NCBI GenBank assembly: GCA_900539325.1
Contig: UQCC01000003.1
Coordinates: 1-64,000 of the forward strand
From: an uncultured Eubacterium sp.
GTDB taxonomy: Bacteria > Bacillota > Clostridia > Oscillospirales > Acutalibacteraceae
Length of the DNA: 64,000 nt
Direction: 5' to 3'
The number at the start of each line of letters is the position of its first letter. Position 1 is the stretch's first letter. A program made the position numbers and the translations under genes. Under the pieces are notes generated by a model, which was not told the DNA's origin, made no database searches, and was given only the letters and a program-made list of their open reading frames with translations. Of the stretch, positions 50,848 to 60,269 are shown one piece after another.

Positions 50848-53484
50848 TCAACCCATAATTTCCTCTGCTTTTTTCTTGAGGTCGTAGAGGGTTTGCATTG
50901 CTTCAATCGGTGTCAGAGTGTTGACATCTGTCGCCTTGAGAAGCTCAAGTATTTCATCGGTGGATTTTGCCTTGAAGTTGAACTGAATTTCATCATCAGT
51001 CGGTTCTTCCTCGACAGCCTCCTCCGCCTTAAAATCAATTTCTATTTTATTAGCTTCAAGTTCTTTAAGAATTGCCTTTGCTCGCTTTGTGACCGCTGAC
51101 GGAACACCTGCAAGTTTTGCAACCTCAATACCGAAGCTTTGGTCTGCACCGCCGTGAACAATTCTGCGAAGAAATGTAATGTCATCCCCACGCTTCTTAA
51201 CGGCGATTGAATAGTTGTTTACACCGTTTAGCATACCCTCCATAGCAGTAAGCTCATGATAATGGGTTGCAAAAAGTGTTTTTGCTCCGATTTTCTTCAC
51301 CACATATTCAAGCACGGCTCTTGCTATGCTCATACCGTCAAAGGTTGATGTGCCTCTGCCGATTTCATCAAGAATGATGAGCGATTTATCGGTAGCGTTC
51401 TTCAAAATTGTTGACACCTCGTTCATTTCCACCATAAAGGTTGACTGACCTGTTGCCAAGTCGTCCGAAGCACCGACTCTGGTAAATATTGCGTCACAGA
51501 CAGAAACCCTTGCACTCCTTGCCGGAACAAAAGAACCAATCTGTGCCAAAAGGACAATAAGAGCGGTTTGACGCATATATGTTGATTTACCTGCCATATT
51601 AGGACCGGTAATTATTGAGCATTTGTTAGTTTTGCAATCAAGGAGTGTGTCGTTTGGAACAAACGGCGAATCGGTGAGCAGAGCCTCAACAACAGGGTGC
51701 CTGCCGTCCTTGATTTCGAGTGTGCCGTCCGTTGTAATCTGCGGACAGCAATAATTATTTTTGGCGGCTATCTCGGCAAGAGAAGCGACCGTGTCAAGAG
51801 TTGCAAGAGCCTTTGCGGTTCGCTGAATTCTCTCAACCTCGCCTGCAACCGTTGTTCTGACGGCACAGAAGGTTTCGTATTCAAGAGCAACGCATCTGTC
51901 CTTTGCACCGAGGACTTTGCCCTCAAGGTCTTTAAGCTCCTGAGTGATATATCTCTCGCAATTAGTAAGAGTTTGCTTTCTTATGTAAGTATCGGGAACG
52001 AGATTTTTGTACGAATTTGTAACTTCAATGAAGTAGCCGAAAACCTTGTTGTAGGAAACCTTGAGTTTTGGAATTCCCGTTGCTTCCTTTTCTCTGTTTT
52101 CAATTTCCGCAAGAACAGAAGCACCGCCCTGCATAATTGTGTGAAGTTCGTCTATTTCGGCATTATAGCCGTCTCTAATCATTCCGCCCTCACGCATAGA
52201 AAACGGAGGCTCGTCCACGATTGACGAATTGATAAGTTCATACACATCCTGCAATGTGTCTATATTATTATAAATCGACTTGAGCAATGCCGAATTTGCA
52301 TTTTGCAAAAGTTCCTTGAGTGCCGGCAATCTTTCAACCGTTGCACAAAGCGAACGGAGTTCCTTTGCATTTGCCGTGCCGTATGCGATACGGCTCATAA
52401 GTCTTTCAATATCGTTAACTCCCGTGAGAAGTTCCTTGACCTCATCACGAAGCATCGGCTCGTCAACAAGTTCACCAACCGCATTCTGCCTTTTGCTGAT
52501 TTGCGAAACGCTGATAAGCGGTCGTTCAAGCCATGAGCGAAGCATTCTTTTGCCCATTGCTGTTTTTGTGTTGTCGATAACCCACAAAAGGGAGTGACGC
52601 TTATCGCCTGTCATCATTGAGCGGGTGAGTTCAAGATTTCGCCTTGCGCTGATGTCAAGATTCATAAACTCGGTTTCTTCGTAAAACTCGATTTCCGACG
52701 GTGCTTCAAGCTCATCGGTTTTTCTGTTTTCACGGAGATAAGAAATTACCGCACCGAGTGCAGAAACCGCAGGCTTACTTTTGCCGAGACCGAGTGAGTC
52801 AATCTTGTCCTTATTCATTGTTTGCAAAATGAGATTTGTCGCATTGTCAAAATCAAAGCAACTGTCGTCAAGAACTTCAAGTTCAATATCAAGCCTTGAC
52901 TTAACAAACTTTGCAACCTCGTCAAGCTCATTTGCAAGTGAGTTTACCAAAATTTCTTTTGGAGCATATGTAGAAAGCTGATTGTTGATTTTCTCTTGTT
53001 CATCGGTTTTGCCTATTGAAGTGATGTGAAACTCGCCCGTTGACACATCAACAAAGCAAACGCCCGTTTCGTTGTCGCCCTTGCACAGAGCACAAAGATA
53101 ATTGTTCATCCCGTCATCAAGAATATTATTTTCAATAACCGTGCCGGGAGTGATGACTCTTACGACATCTCTTTTGACAAGTCCTTTCGCTTTTGCAGGG
53201 TCCTCGGTCTGTTCGCAGATTGCAACCTTGTAGCCGTATGAAACAAGTTTTGCAATGTAGCTGTCGGACGAATGAAACGGAACACCGCACATCGGTGCAC
53301 GCTCGCCCTGACCGCAATCCTTACCTGTAAGAACAAGGTCAAGAACCTTTGACGCAATTTTTGCATCGTCAAAAAACATCTCATAAAAATCACCCAGACG
53401 GAAGAACAAAATAACGCCCGGATAATTCTTTTTTATTTCAAAATACTGAGCCATCATAGGAGAAAGCTTTTGTTCCTTTGCCAT
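50848..53484 (-). CDS. mutS: DNA mismatch repair protein MutS
   Basis: An 878-residue MutS. The mismatch-reading Phe is in LFFRLGDFYEMF, Walker A GPNMAGKSTYMRQ, Walker B LIILDEIGRGTSTFDG and the ATPase signature FATHYHEL. ATG 53484 has AAGGACGG eight bases upstream; a GTG nine bases earlier is less likely. It recognises mispairs and recruits MutL, encoded next. Confidence 0.97.
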   Translation of the reverse strand: MAKEQKLSPMMAQYFEIKKNYPGVILFFRLGDFYEMFFDDAKIASKVLDLVLTGKDCGQGERAPMCGVPFHSSDSYIAKLVSYGYKVAICEQTEDPAKAKGLVKRDVVRVITPGTVIENNILDDGMNNYLCALCKGDNETGVCFVDVSTGEFHITSIGKTDEQEKINNQLSTYAPKEILVNSLANELDEVAKFVKSRLDIELEVLDDSCFDFDNATNLILQTMNKDKIDSLGLGKSKPAVSALGAVISYLRENRKTDELEAPSEIEFYEETEFMNLDISARRNLELTRSMMTGDKRHSLLWVIDNTKTAMGKRMLRSWLERPLISVSQISKRQNAVGELVDEPMLRDEVKELLTGVNDIERLMSRIAYGTANAKELRSLCATVERLPALKELLQNANSALLKSIYNNIDTLQDVYELINSSIVDEPPFSMREGGMIRDGYNAEIDELHTIMQGGASVLAEIENREKEATGIPKLKVSYNKVFGYFIEVTNSYKNLVPDTYIRKQTLTNCERYITQELKDLEGKVLGAKDRCVALEYETFCAVRTTVAGEVERIQRTAKALATLDTVASLAEIAAKNNYCCPQITTDGTLEIKDGRHPVVEALLTDSPFVPNDTLLDCKTNKCSIITGPNMAGKSTYMRQTALIVLLAQIGSFVPARSARVSVCDAIFTRVGASDDLATGQSTFMVEMNEVSTILKNATDKSLIILDEIGRGTSTFDGMSIARAVLEYVVKKIGAKTLFATHYHELTAMEGMLNGVNNYSIAVKKRGDDITFLRRIVHGGADQSFGIEVAKLAGVPSAVTKRAKAILKELEANKIEIDFKAEEAVEEEPTDDEIQFNFKAKSTDEILELLKATDVNTLTPIEAMQTLYDLKKKAEEIMG

Positions 53485-53540
53485 TTTGTTCACCGTCCTT
53501 ACGCAATTTTTGAATCAGTAGTTATCGGAATAAATCCTAA

Positions 53541-53951
53541 TTAGTGGCAACCGCCGCATGTGCAGCAGTCGTGTGTGCAATCGCTTGCAGGAATTTCGCA
53601 TATTGCAGGGTCTTGTCCGTCAAAGAACAAACCGATCATTTGGCTGATGTACTGTGCCATCTGCTCCATTTGAGCGGCAGCTTCCGAATACTTTTTCATA
53701 TTCTCGCCGTCCATAACCTTTGTGTAAAGGTCCTGATATTCCTTTTGGAGTTCTGCAATTCTGTCCTGAGAAGCTTCTTCACCCTTTTCAGCCTCTTGCT
53801 GATACTTAAGAGTGATAAGTTGCATTTCCTGCATTTGCTGCTGAAGTGCTTCGTCTGCATCGTTAACCTTTGCGGCAGCCTGAAGTGCCTCAAATCTTGG
53901 GTCAGCCTGAATTTCCTTGCCAAGCTCTCTAAGTGCTGATTCTAAACTCAT
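53541..53951 (-). CDS. YlbF/YmcA-family protein with cysteine-rich tail
   Basis: A 136-residue helical protein of the YlbF/YmcA (RicF/RicA) family, which in Bacillus forms a complex with YaaT that supports RNase Y-dependent mRNA maturation and carries Fe-S clusters. The position between miaB and mutS equals that of Bacillus ymcA. The last 19 residues hold six cysteines (118, 125, 129, 130, 132, 135) in the CTHDCCTCGGCH pattern, suggesting a metal or Fe-S site. Its start overlaps the miaB stop by 4 bases (ATGA). Confidence 0.85.
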   Translation of the reverse strand: MSLESALRELGKEIQADPRFEALQAAAKVNDADEALQQQMQEMQLITLKYQQEAEKGEEASQDRIAELQKEYQDLYTKVMDGENMKKYSEAAAQMEQMAQYISQMIGLFFDGQDPAICEIPASDCTHDCCTCGGCH

Positions 53952-55378
53952 AAGTCATTCCTTTCTAATTCACCCAACATAACATAGGTGAGCGGCTCTG
54001 TTACTTTTATTTTTTGGAAGGTTCCGATGAGCCCCTCGTCACCAACAAATTCTATAATCAAATTGCCGTCTGTTCTTGCGGCAAGATAATTATCACCTTG
54101 CTTGCCTTTTCCGTACACAAAGCATTTGAAAACCTTGCCTTTGTGAAGTGCCATTTGTTCGCCCGATATTCTCTCTTGGAGTGCAAGAAGTTCACGCATC
54201 CATTTTGACTTTTCCTCGTAAGGAACAGGGTCGTCCATTTCTGCGGCAGGAGTGCCTTTACGCGGCGAATAGATAAAGGTGAAAAGGCTTGTTGCCTTTA
54301 TCTCTTCAACGAGCGACTTTGTGTCGCAAAATTCTTCATAGGTTTCACCCGGAAAGCCTACGATAATATCGCTTGTGATTGACAGTTCGTCACCCATAAG
54401 TTCCTTGGCATAGTTGATAAGTGACAAATACTTTTCTCTTGTGTAAGACCTATTCATAGCCTTGAGCACTCTGTCATTACCGCTTTGGAACGGCAAATGT
54501 AAATGAGTTGCAACCTTGTCGCACTCCGCCATCGTTTCGATAAGTTCTTTGGTGCAATCCTTTGGATGAGAAGTCATAAAGCGAATTCTGAAATCACCGT
54601 CAAGTTCATTAAGAGTACGAAGAAGCTGCGAAAATGTAACTCTCGGTTCCAAATCCTTGCCGTATGAATTTACATTTTGACCGAGAAGCGTAATTTCCTT
54701 GTAACCGTCATCGACAAGAGCCTTAAACTCTTTTACAACATCTTCAACTTCCCTGCTGCGTTCTCTGCCGCGAACATAAGGCACAATACAATACGAACAA
54801 AAATTATTGCATCCGTACATAATCGGAATCCAAGCCTTTTTGTCATTATCACGCTTAACGGGAATACCCTCTGCTATTACGCCGTCAACATCGGGAAGTT
54901 CAAATACTCTCCTGTTTTTTGTAAGTGCAGAATAAATGAGCTCAGGCACTTTATAAACAACATGTGTGCCGAAAACCAAATCAACAAACGGAAATGATTT
55001 TTTAATTTTTTCTGCGATATGCTGTTGTTGCATCATACAACCGCAAAGAGCGATTACAACATCCGGATTGGTAAGTTTGTACTTTTTCAAAGCTCCGACA
55101 TTGCCAAACACTCTGTCCTCGGCGTGCTCTCTGACGGCACAGGTGTTGAAAATAATCAACTTTGCCTGTGTGCGTTCTTCTGTAAAACCGTAGCCCATAG
55201 CTTCAAGCATACCCTTGATATGCTCACTGTCTGCGACATTTTGCTGACAACCGTAGGTGACTACACATGCAAGAGGCTTTGATGAATATCTTTTTGAGGT
55301 AAGTTCATTCACCTTATGGGCAAACTGCCTTTGCACCTCTAATTCTTCATCCGATACTTTTTTGATTTTTGCAGGCAT
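53948..55378 (-). CDS. miaB: tRNA-2-methylthio-N6-dimethylallyladenosine synthase
   Basis: A 476-residue radical-SAM methylthiotransferase. The N-terminal UPF0004 domain has cysteines in TYGCQQN, NTCAVRE and CGCMMQQ. The radical SAM CxxxCxxC is in NNFCSYCIVPYVRGRERSR, and a TRAM domain ends the protein. It adds methylthio to the dimethylallyl-A37 made by MiaA. ATG 55378 has AGGAGGTG upstream; the frame extends to 55420. First gene of the long minus-strand series down to 39139. Confidence 0.96.
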   Translation of the reverse strand: MPAKIKKVSDEELEVQRQFAHKVNELTSKRYSSKPLACVVTYGCQQNVADSEHIKGMLEAMGYGFTEERTQAKLIIFNTCAVREHAEDRVFGNVGALKKYKLTNPDVVIALCGCMMQQQHIAEKIKKSFPFVDLVFGTHVVYKVPELIYSALTKNRRVFELPDVDGVIAEGIPVKRDNDKKAWIPIMYGCNNFCSYCIVPYVRGRERSREVEDVVKEFKALVDDGYKEITLLGQNVNSYGKDLEPRVTFSQLLRTLNELDGDFRIRFMTSHPKDCTKELIETMAECDKVATHLHLPFQSGNDRVLKAMNRSYTREKYLSLINYAKELMGDELSITSDIIVGFPGETYEEFCDTKSLVEEIKATSLFTFIYSPRKGTPAAEMDDPVPYEEKSKWMRELLALQERISGEQMALHKGKVFKCFVYGKGKQGDNYLAARTDGNLIIEFVGDEGLIGTFQKIKVTEPLTYVMLGELERNDL

Positions 55379-55440
55379 AGTTGCACCTCCTTGAAGTGAT
55401 TTAAAAATACGGATAAACACAATAATCCATACTATTTGTT

Positions 55441-55469
55441 ATTATAACAAATGGCAGTGTGTTATTCAA
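55441..55469 (-). promoter_or_regulatory. Promoter of the miaB-mutSL series with a palindrome
   Basis: On the minus strand, TTGAAT (55464-55469), 17 bases, TATAAT (55441-55446). The -10 box lies within an inverted repeat ATTTGTT-N5-AACAAAT (55434-55452), a possible operator. Confidence 0.65.
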
Positions 55470-55538
55470 TAATAAATTATAAAAATAATATAAAAATTAT
55501 ATATAAATAAACAGAAAATATTTTATATAACTTGTACA

Positions 55539-55567
55539 TTGATTTTTATTGCGGTCAATGGTAAAAT
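55539..55567 (+). promoter_or_regulatory. Promoter of malQ
   Basis: TTGATT (55539-55544), 17 bases, TAAAAT (55562-55567), 35 bases before the chosen ATG. Confidence 0.6.
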
Positions 55568-55602
55568 TAACAAGACCGAAAACAAAACAAAAGGTGAAAA
55601 AT

Positions 55603-57132
55603 ATGCTGAAAAAAAGAGGAGCGGGAGTACTGCTCCACATAAGTTCAATGCCGTCACCGTACGGCGTCGGTGTTTTGGACGAAAATGCCAAGCACTTTAT
55701 AGACAGAATTGCCGATATGGGCTTTACCTATTGGCAGGTTTTGCCGTTTAATCCAACCGACAGTGCAAATTCTCCGTACTGTTCGCCGTCGGCATTTGCG
55801 GCAAATTATATCTACATCAATCCGCAAGGGCTCAGAGATATGGGGCTTATAACAGACGAAGATGTAAATCAAAATATTTATGACGGCACGCCGTACACAG
55901 CCGCATACGAATTTGCCCTTGAAAAGCGACTTGCAACGCTCAAAAAAGCATTTTTGAATGTCGGCGAAGAACTAGCCGCAGATATAAAGCAATTTGAAAT
56001 TGACAATCCGTGGCTCACCGATTACGCCGTTTTTATGGCTGTAAAAGAGCAGGAAAACTTTAAGCCGTGGTGGGAATGGTCGAGTGAGCACGCATATTAT
56101 TTTGAGTGCATAAAAAGCATTTACGACTACGAAGAAAGTGCCGCTTTTTGGAAATTTGTGCAATATGTTTTCTACAAACAGTGGGGCGAAATAAAAAAAT
56201 ACGCCAACAAAAAAGGCGTTGCCGTTATCGGGGATATGCCTATTTATGTGGCGATGGACAGCGTTGATGTTTGGTCAAATCTGCCTATGTTTTTGATTGA
56301 CGAAAAAACACTCAAAGTAGAAAAAGTAGCCGGAGTTCCGCCCGATTATTTCAGCGAGGACGGTCAGCTTTGGGGCAATCCGATATACGATTGGAAAGCT
56401 ATGAAAAAGGACGGCTACAACTGGTGGCTGTCACGACTTGAGCACAATTTCAAAATTTACGACACCGTAAGAATAGACCATTTCAGAGCCTTTGCATCAT
56501 ATTGGGAAATACCTGCCGACAGCAAAACGGCTAAGGTAGGCAAATGGATTGACGGACCTAAAATGGACTTTTTCAATAAGGTTTTTGAAAAATTCGGCAA
56601 AGAAGCACCTATCATTGCAGAAGACCTCGGAGTGTTTGGCGAGGATGTTGTAAAACTTCTCAAGGACACCGATTTTCCCGGTATGAAGGTTGTGCAATTC
56701 GGCTTTGACCCAAATTCCGATTCATCACATTTGCCGCACAACGCAGGTCAAAACAGCATAAATTATGTAGGCACTCACGACAACAACACAATCCTCGGTT
56801 GGCTGTGGGAAGCAAGCGAAGAAGAACGCCGATTTGCCCTTGAATACTGCCATTTTAAAGGCGACAATTGGGGCGAGGGCGGATACCAAAGTACCTCGTG
56901 CCGAGCAATTATTGAGGCGGTATGGCAGAGTGCATCAAATGTTGCAATCATTGCCTTGCAGGATATGTGCGGTTTTGGTTCTGACGCAAGAATGAACATT
57001 CCCGGTGTGCCTGAAAAGAACTGGAGATTTCGCACCACAAAGGAAACAATCGACAGTATTGACACCGATTATTTCAAGCACATAAATTCGCTTTACCGCA
57101 GAATGTATCCCGTATTTGACAAGGAAAATTAA
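55603..57132 (+). CDS. malQ: 4-alpha-glucanotransferase (amylomaltase)
   Basis: A 509-residue GH77 enzyme that disproportionates maltodextrins. The nucleophile Asp is in VRIDHFRAF, the acid/base Glu in IAEDLGVFG and the third Asp in YVGTHDNNT. The opening RGAGVLLHISSMPSPYGVG is typical. ATG 55603 has AAGGTG upstream; the frame opens earlier at 55549. With the glg operon at 28-34 kb it forms the storage-glucan turnover set. Confidence 0.96.
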   Translation: MLKKRGAGVLLHISSMPSPYGVGVLDENAKHFIDRIADMGFTYWQVLPFNPTDSANSPYCSPSAFAANYIYINPQGLRDMGLITDEDVNQNIYDGTPYTAAYEFALEKRLATLKKAFLNVGEELAADIKQFEIDNPWLTDYAVFMAVKEQENFKPWWEWSSEHAYYFECIKSIYDYEESAAFWKFVQYVFYKQWGEIKKYANKKGVAVIGDMPIYVAMDSVDVWSNLPMFLIDEKTLKVEKVAGVPPDYFSEDGQLWGNPIYDWKAMKKDGYNWWLSRLEHNFKIYDTVRIDHFRAFASYWEIPADSKTAKVGKWIDGPKMDFFNKVFEKFGKEAPIIAEDLGVFGEDVVKLLKDTDFPGMKVVQFGFDPNSDSSHLPHNAGQNSINYVGTHDNNTILGWLWEASEEERRFALEYCHFKGDNWGEGGYQSTSCRAIIEAVWQSASNVAIIALQDMCGFGSDARMNIPGVPEKNWRFRTTKETIDSIDTDYFKHINSLYRRMYPVFDKEN

Positions 57133-57139
57133 ACATAAC

Positions 57140-57172
57140 AAAACGGAACTGTTAATATAGCAGTTCCGTTTT
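57140..57172. terminator. Shared terminator between malQ and the lipid kinase gene
   Basis: Twelve-base perfect arms (57140-57151 and 57161-57172) with a 9-base loop and a T-run, between convergent genes. Confidence 0.85.
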
Positions 57173-57179
57173 TTACTTA

Positions 57180-58139
57180 CTAATCTTTAATTACGCAAAG
57201 CTTAACAGCCTTTGGCTCAACCTTAAATTCAACCTCGGAATAATGGAAGTTTTCACCGTCACAGTTACCGATAAGAGGTGAACCGTCCTCCATAAATACC
57301 TTGCCTGATTTTATGTAATAATTTGTGCAAACATCGCAAGTTTGTGCGTTAACCGTTCCTTTTGCATATTTAGGTACAAGACCCATTGCCTTTGAAAAAG
57401 ACACTCCGTCAACAAGGCAAACATCAAGGAGTCCGTCATCAAGCACAGAATTCGGTGCAGGACAAAAGCTTCCGCCGTACCAACTTGCATTGCAAATTGC
57501 CATAAGAGCATAGTCTTTGTTGCTTTGCTCAACGGTAAATTCTCTGCCCGTTTCTTTGTCAACACAATCAAGTCTGTAAGAAATTGTATAATGAAGCGGT
57601 TTTGTAAGGACAGGAACAACCGCCACTTTGTAAGCATTATGGCCCAAAAACGGTACTTTTGCAGCGATTTTTCTGCCCATGGTTTCAACAAGAGTATCAA
57701 GACCGAACGACATAACATTTATACCTTTTTCGCCGTTATAATCAATAACATCAATAGGCATAATATCGTATTTGATTTTACCGCTGTAAAGACCGAAAGA
57801 CTTGATTACATTTTCCACATTAATCTTTTTTGTATCATAAATCTTTTTTGCAAAATCATTGCCCATACCAAGCGGAAGAACCATCATAGGAGTATCCGTT
57901 CCGGCAAGTCCGTTAACAATTTCATGAATGGTTCCGTCACCGCCGCATGACACAACAACACAGTTTTTGCCATACTTTGCCGCATAATCGGCACTGATTG
58001 TTTTTGCTTCACCCGGCTTATGAGTTTCCTCAATTATCAATTCATCATCAATTTGACGAAATGCCGATTTAATTCTGTAAAAAAGTTTTTTCTTATCGTC
58101 ATTGCCGGCGACGGGATTAACTATAAAAACATACTTCAT
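57180..58139 (-). CDS. Diacylglycerol kinase-family lipid kinase
   Basis: A 319-residue DagK/YegS-type kinase. FIVNPVAGND opens the catalytic domain, SCGGDGTIHEIVNGL is the nucleotide-binding motif and LPLGMGNDFAKK follows. The C-terminal beta-sandwich is complete. It would phosphorylate diacylglycerol, as needed where LTA-type polymers release it, but sphingoid or other lipids are possible. Last gene of the aro-gal series. Confidence 0.92.
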   Translation of the reverse strand: MKYVFIVNPVAGNDDKKKLFYRIKSAFRQIDDELIIEETHKPGEAKTISADYAAKYGKNCVVVSCGGDGTIHEIVNGLAGTDTPMMVLPLGMGNDFAKKIYDTKKINVENVIKSFGLYSGKIKYDIMPIDVIDYNGEKGINVMSFGLDTLVETMGRKIAAKVPFLGHNAYKVAVVPVLTKPLHYTISYRLDCVDKETGREFTVEQSNKDYALMAICNASWYGGSFCPAPNSVLDDGLLDVCLVDGVSFSKAMGLVPKYAKGTVNAQTCDVCTNYYIKSGKVFMEDGSPLIGNCDGENFHYSEVEFKVEPKAVKLCVIKD

Positions 58140-58174
58140 ATAAACTCATCCTCCTTTTCATCATAGGCGACAAC

Positions 58175-59455
58175 TTATATTACCTGCGTACCGCCTACCG
58201 GACGAATAATAAGAACATGACAACTGCCCTCGCCGAATACACCCTCGATAGTTTTCTTGTAAGTATCAAGCATATCGTTAGGAACAAAAGCCTGAATTGT
58301 ACCGGCAAATCCACCGCCGTGAACTCTCCAAGCACCCTTTCCGTCAAGAAGTTCCTTGCTGATTGCAAGTGCCAAAGAAAGTTTTTGCTCTGTTGGATTT
58401 TTTGGAGTATAAACATTTTGATTGAGCATAAATGATGAACGACCCGAATCAATAATAACCTGCTTGAAGCCCTCAAAATCGTTGTTTTCAAGGCATTCAA
58501 CAGCTTTTTCTACTCTCTTGTTTTCATTGAAGAAATGAATTGCACGAAGAATTGCACGGTCGTTTACCCTGCCTGTAAGTTCAGGAAGTGCGGCAAAAAA
58601 TTCCTCATAAGAAACCTCACGCAAAACATTTTTGCCGAGTGCCTGAGCAACAGATTCCATTTCTGTTCTTACTGCGGCATAATCATCTGTCAAATCCGAA
58701 TGATTGCCGTGGGTGTCAACTATGCAAAGAGAATGTCCGGATTTTGAAAAGTCAAAATCAATCTTCTTAATAACAGGGTCTTTTACAGACTTAAAATCTA
58801 TTGTAACAAAAGTGCCGACAGAAGAAGCCATTTGGTCAAGAAGTCCGCAAGGCTTGCCGAAAAATACATTTTCGCTGTACTGTGCAACCTTTGCAATCTC
58901 AACAGGGCTGATTTTTCCATCATTAAACATATATGACAAAACAGAGCCCAAAAGCACCTCAAATGCCGCAGAAGAAGAAAGACCCGAACCGCCCATAACA
59001 TCACTTGCTGTGCAAGCATCAAAGCCGGCAACTGTGTAGCCAAGATTCTTAATTGTTGCGGCAACACCCTGTACGAGAGTTGTTGATGAGCCAAAATTAG
59101 CCTCATTTGGAACAAGGTCATTAAGGTCAACAACGTTCATTTTGTGGCCCTTTGATTTTACTCTGATAATATTATCATCATTTTTTGAAACAACGGCGAT
59201 AGCGTCCAAATTGATTGAAGCGGCAAGAACCTTACCGTTGTTGTGGTCGGTGTGGTTACCGCAAACCTCGGTTCTGCCCGGAGCGGACATAATATTTACT
59301 TCTCTGTCATATCCAAACAATTCACCGAAATCATTGAGTGTTTCAACATAACGGGGTTTTTGGCTTTGAACAGCCTCATCTGTTACATAAACAGCCTTTA
59401 GGTTTTCATCATAAGTGCCGTCATTGATAGCGGCAATGAGTTCGTTAACGTTCAT
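58175..59455 (-). CDS. galK: Galactokinase
   Basis: A 426-residue GHMP kinase. The galactokinase signature is GRTEVCGNHTDHNNGKVLAASI, the phosphate loop is MGGSGLSSSAAFEVL and the C-terminal motif is WRVHGGGFAGTIQAF. It makes galactose-1-phosphate. No galT or galE is nearby. It lies 23 bases downstream of the TVP38-like gene, within an otherwise shikimate-pathway operon. Confidence 0.95.
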   Translation of the reverse strand: MNVNELIAAINDGTYDENLKAVYVTDEAVQSQKPRYVETLNDFGELFGYDREVNIMSAPGRTEVCGNHTDHNNGKVLAASINLDAIAVVSKNDDNIIRVKSKGHKMNVVDLNDLVPNEANFGSSTTLVQGVAATIKNLGYTVAGFDACTASDVMGGSGLSSSAAFEVLLGSVLSYMFNDGKISPVEIAKVAQYSENVFFGKPCGLLDQMASSVGTFVTIDFKSVKDPVIKKIDFDFSKSGHSLCIVDTHGNHSDLTDDYAAVRTEMESVAQALGKNVLREVSYEEFFAALPELTGRVNDRAILRAIHFFNENKRVEKAVECLENNDFEGFKQVIIDSGRSSFMLNQNVYTPKNPTEQKLSLALAISKELLDGKGAWRVHGGGFAGTIQAFVPNDMLDTYKKTIEGVFGEGSCHVLIIRPVGGTQVI

Positions 59456-59478
59456 AATTAAAATTCCTCTTTTAAATT

Positions 59479-60252
59479 TTATAATACTATTTTATACTTA
59501 TCTTTTTCGCTGTAAATCAAGAGCGTTTGAGTCATCTGCCGTGACCTTACACCGTAAAAGATATTAAATATTAATGTTGAAAATCCGCTGAACGCAACTA
59601 TTATCATAAGCGTTGTTATGAAAGTTACGGAAAACGGGTTTGTATATGATGTGCCGAGCTTTGTATAAATAAACAATCTCGGAGCAAATCCAAGCATACT
59701 CAAAAGCGAATAATACACAAAATCATACCGCATTGAGCCGTAATACTTTGACACCATACCGACAGGAATAATCGGCACAAGTCGGGTAACCGCAAGCACA
59801 TAAGGATTGCCGTTGCCCTTAAAATGAATCCAATCCCTGACAAATCGCAGATTGTCAATATTAAGAATCATACCGGTCCATCCGCCGCCCAAAAATGTGC
59901 CCTCAACATACTTAACCGTGAAGAAAAAGAAGATAAACACGGCATTGAGTGCCAGAGCGGGGCCGAGCGGAAACACCATACCGGATATTACGCACAGTGC
60001 CGACAGCGGAATGGGAAGCTGGCATTTTGCAATATAAAGTGCAAAAATACACAGTATAATTTCCACAGGAGTTTCAAGCCTTGCAACCGCGTCATCTATC
60101 CTTTTAAGCAGATTTATAAGCACTTCAAATCTTTGTTCAAGGGTTTCGTGTTCATAAAGAGCTACACCCAAAAGCACAAGTGCGATAACTGTCACGGCAA
60201 GTATCAAAAACGATGTGAAGCCCGTGCGGTGACGCTTTGTTTGTTTCATCAA
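59479..60252 (-). CDS. TVP38/TMEM64-family (DedA-like VTT domain) membrane protein
   Basis: A 257-residue protein with about six hydrophobic segments. The central block GMVFPLGPALALNAVF and FKGNGNPYVLAVTRLVPIIPVGMVSKYYGS is the VTT/SNARE-associated domain, including the conserved R-x-x-P-x-x-P of the reentrant loop. DedA/VTT proteins move lipids across membranes, for example polyprenyl-phosphate or phospholipid. Located 17 bases after pheA. Confidence 0.85.
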   Translation of the reverse strand: MMKQTKRHRTGFTSFLILAVTVIALVLLGVALYEHETLEQRFEVLINLLKRIDDAVARLETPVEIILCIFALYIAKCQLPIPLSALCVISGMVFPLGPALALNAVFIFFFFTVKYVEGTFLGGGWTGMILNIDNLRFVRDWIHFKGNGNPYVLAVTRLVPIIPVGMVSKYYGSMRYDFVYYSLLSMLGFAPRLFIYTKLGTSYTNPFSVTFITTLMIIVAFSGFSTLIFNIFYGVRSRQMTQTLLIYSEKDKYKIVL

Positions 60253-60269
60253 ATCATACCAATACTTTG

